The notes under the pieces are model-generated. The model ran no database searches and was not told the origin of the DNA. It saw nothing but the letters and a program-made list of their open reading frames with translations. The position numbers and the translations under genes were made by a program. DNA of 7,984 nucleotides. Source: JAHFLQ01 sp964432465. Lineage in GTDB: Bacteria > Patescibacteriota > Minisyncoccia > UBA6257 > WO2-44-18. Shown piece by piece: positions 5,189 to 7,984 of this stretch. The stretch is taken from contig CAYSNI010000025.1 in NCBI GenBank assembly GCA_964432465.1, positions 1 to 7,984 on the forward strand, given 5' to 3'. Positions within the stretch are counted from its first letter, which is position 1; each line of letters opens with the position of its first letter.

Positions 5189-5195
5189 AAAGTAA

Positions 5196-5927
5196 ATGGC
5201 CAAGCCTTATCTTTCAGTGATCATTCCCGCTTATAACGAGGCGAAACGCCTCCCGCTGACGTTAATTGATATTGATAAGCATCTTTCTGAGCAGGAGTAT
5301 TCCTATGAGATTATCGTGGTGGATGACGGTTCAACCGATGCCACTGCGGAGATTGTTAATCGGTTCAAGCCGCTGATTGATAATTTGAAACTAATTCAGA
5401 ATAAAGATAATCGCGGCAAGGGCGCGGTAGTGCGGCAGGGGATGATCTCGGCGAAAGGCAACTGGCGGGTTTTTATGGATGCGGACAACTCCACCGCGAT
5501 CGTGGAGTTCAACAAAATGTTGCCATATCTTGATGAGGGGTATGAGATCGTCATCGGTTCTAGAGTAGTGCGGGGAGCGAAGATGAATCCGCCGCAAGCT
5601 TTGCATAAACGCTTAATGGGAATGCTTGGTAATCTTTTTATTCAGCTCGTAGTTTTGCGGGGAATCAAAGATACCCAGTGTGGATTCAAGTGCTTTTCTC
5701 AGGAAGCGGTTGAGCGGATATTCCCACTTTGTAGGATTGATAAATGGGGATTTGACGTGGAGGCACTGGCGTTAGCGCGCGCGATGCGATATGACATTAA
5801 AGAAATGCCGGTGCACTGGGTTAATGATCGCCGTACGCATGTTTCCTTTAGGTCGTATCTTCAAGTCCTGATGGAAACAATCAAAGTACGCTGGTGGCTG
5901 TGGCGCAAAGAGTATAAGTTGTCCTAA
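5196..5927 (+). CDS. Family 2 glycosyltransferase, DPG/DPM synthase-like
   Basis: This 243-residue GT-A fold enzyme has all expected motifs: VIIPAYNEAKRLP (8-20), VVDDGSTD (41-48) for UDP or GDP binding, MDADNST (94-100) with the metal-binding DxD at 95-97, GSR (121-123), the acceptor-side DTQCGFKCF (159-167), and WGFDVE (184-189). This arrangement is typical of the polyprenyl-phosphate glucosyl/mannosyl transferases (dolichyl-phosphate glucosyltransferase type), which load a sugar onto a lipid carrier at the cytoplasmic membrane face. The sugar cannot be told from sequence. No transmembrane helices are added at the C-terminus, which ends in a Trp/Arg-rich amphipathic stretch (VRWWLWRK, 231-238) that may touch the membrane. 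It is preceded by its own promoter and followed 29 nt later by greA. Confidence 0.9.
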   Translation: MAKPYLSVIIPAYNEAKRLPLTLIDIDKHLSEQEYSYEIIVVDDGSTDATAEIVNRFKPLIDNLKLIQNKDNRGKGAVVRQGMISAKGNWRVFMDADNSTAIVEFNKMLPYLDEGYEIVIGSRVVRGAKMNPPQALHKRLMGMLGNLFIQLVVLRGIKDTQCGFKCFSQEAVERIFPLCRIDKWGFDVEALALARAMRYDIKEMPVHWVNDRRTHVSFRSYLQVLMETIKVRWWLWRKEYKLS

Positions 5928-5947
5928 GTTATCTTATTTGTTACACT
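5919..5947 (+). promoter_or_regulatory. Likely sigma70 promoter of greA-lysS
   Basis: TTGTCC (5919-5924), 17 nt, then TACACT (5942-5947) preceded by TG at 5939-5940 forms a good extended promoter. The -35 lies in the last codons of the glycosyltransferase gene. The -10 ends 9 nt before the greA ATG (5957), so the leader would be only a few nucleotides long, close to the leaderless arrangement seen elsewhere in the window. Confidence 0.62.
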
Positions 5948-5956
5948 TTCTAAATT

Positions 5957-6409
5957 ATGGAACATTATTTAACCCCGGAGCGTTTGGAAGAATTGAAAAA
6001 AGAATTAAACGAATTAAAAACCGCGAAACGCGCTGATGTGGCGGAGCGCTTGAAGCGGGCGAAAGAGCTCGGTGATCTTTCCGAGAATGCTGAATATATG
6101 GAAGCTCGTGAGGAGCAGACTCAGGTGGAGACGCGGATTGTTGAAGTGGAAGACATGATTAAAAACGCGTCGGTAATTAAACATTCCATCGGGAGTAAAG
6201 TACAGGTTGGCTCAACGATTGAAGTTGAGCGTGACGACAAGAGGGCGACTTATACCATTGTTGGCCCTAATGAAACTGATCCGCTTTCCGGAAAAATCTC
6301 TAATGAATCACCAATGAGCAGGGCTTTTTTGGGTAAGGTAGTAGGAGATATCGGGAAGGTAAAGACTCCGAGCGGCGAAGCAACTTACAAATTGGTCTCT
6401 GTTAAGTAA
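5957..6409 (+). CDS. greA: Transcription elongation factor GreA
   Basis: This 150-residue protein is slightly shorter than the usual 155-160 but complete. The N-terminal antiparallel coiled coil (about 5-72) carries the tip motif LGDLSENAEY (38-47). D40 and E43 correspond to the acidic tip residues that reach into the RNA polymerase secondary channel and coordinate the metal for transcript cleavage. The C-terminal FKBP-like domain ends with SPMSRAFLGKVVGDIGKV, the family's SPxxxAxLGKxxGD signature. It rescues backtracked RNA polymerase by stimulating cleavage of the extruded RNA 3' end. The start at 5957 lacks an SD. Its stop codon overlaps the lysS start (TAATG). Pairing of greA with lysS in one operon is known from several bacterial groups. 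Confidence 0.96.
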   Translation: MEHYLTPERLEELKKELNELKTAKRADVAERLKRAKELGDLSENAEYMEAREEQTQVETRIVEVEDMIKNASVIKHSIGSKVQVGSTIEVERDDKRATYTIVGPNETDPLSGKISNESPMSRAFLGKVVGDIGKVKTPSGEATYKLVSVK

Positions 6410-7743
6410 TGCTGGAAGACATTCTCAAAGAGCGGCTGAAGAAAAAAGAAGCTTTAGAAAAGCTGGGCTATGACGCATACCCGGCAAAGGTTAAGCGAAC
6501 ACATCTGATTGCCGATGCGGTAAAATCGTTTGCCGCGCTTTCTAAAAGTAAAAAGAAAATTACAGTTGTCGGACGGGTGCTTGGTCTTCGAGGGCAGGGG
6601 GCAATCGGTTTTTTAGATTTAGTTGATGAGAGTGGCAAGCTTCAGGTCTTTTTAAAAAAGGATAATCTTAAAGACTTTACTGATTTTAAGTCTAATTTGG
6701 ATATCGGTGATTTTCTGGAGGTGACGGGTGTTCTTTTCAAAACTAAAGCCGGAGAAAAAAGCATTGAAGCAATGGTGGCGAGAATTATCGTGAAGACGCT
6801 GCGTCCGCTCCCTTCGGTATGGCACGGCCTCCAGGATGTGGAAGAGCGTTATCGGAAAAGATACTTGGATTTCCTGATGAATAAGGAAACTAAAGACAGG
6901 ATGATCAACCGCTCAAAAATTATTTCCTACCTCCGCGGTTCTTTGGAAAGGGAAGGATTCCTAGAAGTAGAAACGCCTGTTCTCCAAGCAATTCCGGGTG
7001 GCACGAAGGCTCGTCCTTTTAAAACGCATCATAACGCGCTAGATGTTGATTTTTATCTCCGCATCGCGCCGGAACTTTATCTGAAGCGGCTTCTGGTGGG
7101 TGGTTTTGAGAAAATTTTTGAGCTGGGTAAGGTGTTTCGTAACGAGGGTATGGATCGTGACCACAATCCGGAATTTACCGAGCTTGAGCTCTATTGGGCG
7201 TACCAGGATTATGAAGGTCTGATGAAATTTACTGAAAAGTTACTGAAAAAATTCCTGCCGGGTAAGTGGGAAAAGGTTAAGTTCGCGGACACGTTCAAAA
7301 AGTACGCCGGCAAATCCTTCGAGTCTATTGACCCGAAAATTTTGGATGAGGTATTTAAAAAAGAGGTAAGGCCGAACATCGTTAAGCCGACGCTCGTGAC
7401 TGATTATCCGGAAAGCTTGATGGCGCTCGCGAAGATGCACCGGGAAGATAAGAAGATCACGCAAAGTTTTCAGCTGATTGTGAATGGCGCTGAGATTGTT
7501 AAAGGATTTTCCGAGTTAAATGACCCGGTAGCTCAACGCGCCCAGATGGAAGGCCAAGAGAAGGCGTTTCGTGCCGGTGACGAAGAATCTGCCCGTTTAG
7601 ACAATGATTTTCTGGAAGCTTTGGAATATGGCATGCCTCCGGCCGCCGGTTTAGGTTTGGGTATTGATCGCCTGGTAGCGATTGTCACTAAGGCCCATGC
7701 GGTTAAAGAGATTATCGCCTTTCCGACTTTGAAGCCGAAATAA
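6409..7743 (+). CDS. lysS: Lysyl-tRNA synthetase, class II
   Basis: This 444-residue enzyme charges tRNA(Lys). The N-terminal OB-fold anticodon-binding domain (about 50-130, with VVGRVLGLRGQGAIGFLDL) is followed by the class II catalytic core: motif 1 near 181-199 (REGFLEVETPVL, then GGTKARPF), motif 2 at 243-261 (FRNEGMDRDHNPEFTELEL), the lysine-pocket segment KGFSELNDP (365-373), and motif 3 at 414-424 (GLGLGIDRLVA). All active-site signatures are intact. It is some 50-60 residues shorter than typical bacterial LysS (about 490-505). The loss is at the N-terminal extension and in the insertion between motifs 2 and 3 (about 280-320), so it looks like streamlining, not truncation. Translation probably couples to greA through the one-base overlap. 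Confidence 0.96.
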   Translation: MLEDILKERLKKKEALEKLGYDAYPAKVKRTHLIADAVKSFAALSKSKKKITVVGRVLGLRGQGAIGFLDLVDESGKLQVFLKKDNLKDFTDFKSNLDIGDFLEVTGVLFKTKAGEKSIEAMVARIIVKTLRPLPSVWHGLQDVEERYRKRYLDFLMNKETKDRMINRSKIISYLRGSLEREGFLEVETPVLQAIPGGTKARPFKTHHNALDVDFYLRIAPELYLKRLLVGGFEKIFELGKVFRNEGMDRDHNPEFTELELYWAYQDYEGLMKFTEKLLKKFLPGKWEKVKFADTFKKYAGKSFESIDPKILDEVFKKEVRPNIVKPTLVTDYPESLMALAKMHREDKKITQSFQLIVNGAEIVKGFSELNDPVAQRAQMEGQEKAFRAGDEESARLDNDFLEALEYGMPPAAGLGLGIDRLVAIVTKAHAVKEIIAFPTLKPK

Positions 7744-7747
7744 TAAA

Positions 7748-7984
7748 ATGGAATCCCCAGACTTCCTCAAAAAGAAATACAGTGAGCTCCACACCTCGGA
7801 AGAGGTAGCCTCAGCCGCTGAAAGAACGGAAAAAAGAACCGGTAAACGGGTTTCTGAAAAGCCGGTTGACCGCATCCAAAATTACCTCAATCGTTTCACC
7901 GAGATTATTGAGCGGAAAGACGCTCCTGAGAAGGAGAGGGGAATTGAAGCGCTCAAATCCCTCCTCCATAAGGAGTTCGTCATC
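7748..7984 (+). CDS. N-terminus of an unidentified charged protein (3'-truncated by window edge)
   Basis: An ATG 4 nt after the lysS stop opens a frame that stays open to the window end (79 codons). It begins MESPDFLKKKYSELHTSEEV and continues through PVDRIQNYLNRFTEIIERKD to ALKSLLHKEFVI. The protein is rich in K, R and E, predicted helical and soluble, with no signal peptide. Base usage matches the neighbours. There is no SD. The short gap to lysS argues for a shared transcript. I recognise no functional family; it resembles conserved hypothetical proteins of Parcubacteria-like genomes, which is a recollection rather than a search result. Confidence 0.72.
   Translation, partial: MESPDFLKKKYSELHTSEEVASAAERTEKRTGKRVSEKPVDRIQNYLNRFTEIIERKDAPEKERGIEALKSLLHKEFVI

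Larger units (their letters stand above)
4968..5195. other. Repeat-rich non-coding spacer
   Basis: Between the ncRNA terminator and the glycosyltransferase I see no credible gene. A 70-codon open frame exists only because the GC-rich palindrome lacks stops, and it has no start signals. The spacer contains a 13-bp hairpin (4974-5012), an inverted repeat bounding 5017-5161, a pair of 20-bp palindromes (5061-5100) and, at its end, the next gene's promoter. This kind of nested palindromic filler suggests mobile or selfish intergenic repeats rather than regulatory sequence alone. Confidence 0.65.

Overview
The window looks like compact bacterial DNA from the Candidate Phyla Radiation (Patescibacteria, Parcubacteria-like). 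This is an inference from several signs: tightly packed genes all on the + strand, almost no Shine-Dalgarno sequences, a short class II LysS, a MurG and an M23 peptidase of the types seen in this group, and a tandem CCTGCCTGCCGGCAGGCAGG palindrome of a kind that is common in such genomes. No marker gene here fixes the lineage.

Layout. Positions 1-198 hold the 3' end of an unidentified gene, closed by a clean intrinsic terminator (206-236). murG (254-1390; lipid II synthesis) follows from a promoter packed against that terminator. Next come gltX (1436-2860; glutamyl-tRNA synthetase), a secreted coiled-coil M23 peptidase (2847-4115) overlapping its end, and a 99-residue small membrane protein (4133-4432) whose stop codon lies in a long hairpin. 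These three probably form one transcript.

From 4433 to 5195 there is no convincing protein gene. This stretch holds the most interesting item: a consensus sigma70 promoter (TTGACA-17-TACAAT), about 400 nt of dense nested base pairing, and a strong intrinsic terminator ending near 4967. Together these define an independently transcribed structured RNA of about 460 nt. I could not match it to RNase P RNA, tmRNA, 6S or SRP RNA. Behind it lies a repeat-rich spacer with a hairpin (4974-5012), a long inverted repeat (5017-5032 with 5145-5161), and two back-to-back 20-bp palindromes (5061-5100).

The last third holds a DPG/DPM-synthase-like family 2 glycosyltransferase (5196-5927), greA (5957-6409), lysS (6409-7743; overlapping greA by one base) and the start of an unidentified charged protein (7748 to the window end). 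The genes serve core functions: cell-envelope building and remodelling (MurG, M23 peptidase, glycosyltransferase), tRNA charging (GltX, LysS) and transcript-cleavage rescue of RNA polymerase (GreA).

A recurring regulatory theme is an extended -10 element TGATATAAT placed exactly 7 nt before the ATG of both murG and the glycosyltransferase. This predicts leaderless or nearly leaderless mRNAs.
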